Positions 63,242-64,000 of a DNA stretch of 64,000 nucleotides are shown in pieces. Every line of letters starts with the position of its first letter. Within the stretch, counting starts at the first letter, position 1. A program made the translations under genes and the position numbers. The DNA is from Plantibacter sp. VKM Ac-2880 (GTDB taxonomy: Bacteria; Actinomycetota; Actinomycetes; Actinomycetales; Microbacteriaceae). Under the pieces are notes generated by a model that was not told where the DNA came from, ran no database searches, and saw nothing but the letters and a program-made list of their open reading frames with translations. The DNA lies in assembly GCF_015351235.1 (NCBI RefSeq), contig NZ_JADKSJ010000001.1, positions 434,001 to 498,000 of the forward strand. Reading direction: 5' to 3'.

Positions 63242-64000
63242 TCAGTCGACGGAGCGGTTCGCGGCGACTGCGGCGTTGAGGACCGCCTGCACGCTCGCCT
63301 CGAGGACGGAGCGGTCGCGGCCCGCTGCCCAGCCCGTCCGGTGGCCGAGGCGGTACTCGACGAGGGTGAGCGCCTGCGCATCACTCCCCGCTGTCAGCGA
63401 GGTCTGGTGCAGGGAGACGATCTCGACCGGCAGGCCGTGCTCGGCGAGGAGGAGGGTCGTCGCCTCCACCGGACCGACGTCGGGGAACGTCGCGGCGCGG
63501 ATCGAGCCGCCGACGTCGATCCGCAGCGACGTCCTGGTCGTCCCGTTCGCGCTGGCCGTGTCGAGCTCGACCAGGCGTACCGACTCGGGCTGCGCGAGAT
63601 AGTCGCGCTCGAAGATCCCGAACAGCGCCTGGGCATCGAGTTCGCGCCCGGAGTCGTCCGCGTGCTGCTGGACCCGGCGGGAGAAGTCGACCTGCAGACG
63701 CCTCGGCATCTCGATGCCGTAGTCACGCTCCAGCAGGTAGGCGATGCCGCCCTTACCCGACTGCGAGTTCACACGGATGACGGCCTCGTAACTCCGCCCC
63801 AGATCTCCCGGATCGACCGGCAGGTACGGCACCCGCCACGGGAGGTCCTCGGCCCGGCTGCCGCTCGCTTCGGCCCGGGCACGGTGCTCGGCGAAGCCCT
63901 TCTTGATCGCGTCCTGGTGTGTGCCGGAGAACGCCGTGTGCACCAACTCGCCGACATAGGGATGACGCGGGTGGACGTCGATGCGGTTGCTGTGCTCCAC
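63242..64000 (-). CDS. leuA: 2-isopropylmalate synthase, C-terminal part (5' end outside)
   Basis: The frame runs off the right edge; 252 residues are present. The visible part contains the end of the catalytic barrel (HPYVGELVHTAFSGTHQDAI, KKGFAEHRAR, with SGTHQDAIKKG typical of LeuA) and the complete LeuA dimer/allosteric domain (VNSQSGKGGIAYLLERDYGI, TTRTSLRIDVGG, ATTLLLAEHGLPVEIVSLHQ). It makes 2-isopropylmalate from acetyl-CoA and 2-oxoisovalerate, the first step of leucine synthesis, and is feedback-inhibited by leucine. Confidence 0.95.
   Translation of the reverse strand: MEHSNRIDVHPRHPYVGELVHTAFSGTHQDAIKKGFAEHRARAEASGSRAEDLPWRVPYLPVDPGDLGRSYEAVIRVNSQSGKGGIAYLLERDYGIEMPRRLQVDFSRRVQQHADDSGRELDAQALFGIFERDYLAQPESVRLVELDTASANGTTRTSLRIDVGGSIRAATFPDVGPVEATTLLLAEHGLPVEIVSLHQTSLTAGSDAQALTLVEYRLGHRTGWAAGRDRSVLEASVQAVLNAAVAANRSVD

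Overview
The window is high-GC DNA (strong G/C at third codon positions, many GTG starts, long antisense shadow frames) from an actinobacterium, most likely a member of the Microbacteriaceae. Pointers are the small DUF7882-like protein at 29393, a sortase-type anchor with an ASTG motif, actinobacterial regulator families, several apparently leaderless genes with TAnnnT boxes just upstream of the start, and dispersed CTTCGACARGCTCAGKGRCCGG repeats. The genus cannot be fixed from the sequence. No rRNA, tRNA, CRISPR array, insertion sequence or prophage was seen. No gene-free stretch exceeds 300 bp.

Layout. 1-5.3 kb: 3' part of a very large secreted, wall-anchored modular glycosidase. 5.5-10.2 kb: DUF1345 membrane protein, then a LuxR regulator divergent from a three-gene cassette of two formaldehyde-dehydrogenase-like zinc MDR enzymes flanking a half-SRPBCC-like protein. 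10.3-15.1 kb: repeats, a DUF2975/Xre pair, a DUF805 protein with a tandem repeat, an ECF42-type sigma factor with its YCII partner, and a sugar isomerase. 15.2-23.4 kb: a carbohydrate locus with a GH42 beta-galactosidase divergent from an ABC importer (binding protein plus two permeases, no ATPase), a LacI regulator with two visible operators, and a divergent G6PDH paralogue. 23.4-33.9 kb: another MDR dehydrogenase, LysR/EamA, an ECF sigma/Asp23 operon, MarR, ArsR/MFS, Lrp, YitT and an alanine-type aminotransferase.

34.2-38.9 kb is an oleA-oleBC-oleD operon for head-to-head condensation of fatty acyl chains to long-chain olefins, with OleB and OleC fused. It is followed by an epoxide hydrolase, a MarR/VOC pair with twin palindromes, a P-loop kinase and an MDR dehydrogenase. 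43-49.5 kb is a nitrogen block: GlnT-type glutamine synthetase, MetX-like hydrolase, TetR regulator, a PRTase, a toxin-antitoxin pair and an ammonium transporter. The synthetase and the transporter share a 19-bp palindrome. 49.6-53.7 kb: DedA with a two-component system, then a membrane acyltransferase that has the same promoter-like block. 54-64 kb: TetR/MDR dehydrogenase, an aromatic-ring FAD monooxygenase with a 29-bp palindrome, a lipoprotein, a cysteine-cluster pentapeptide-repeat protein, a PEP mutase/isocitrate lyase-like enzyme, a kinase-NUDIX fusion, VOC, DHFR-like and HAD proteins, and the 3' end of leuA.

Most of this is ordinary soil or plant-associated actinobacterial metabolism. 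The parts most worth a second look are the shared nitrogen palindrome, the fused olefin operon, the G6PDH paralogue lacking its catalytic-site lysine, the kinase-NUDIX fusion, and several high-quality operator palindromes whose regulators can be guessed from position.
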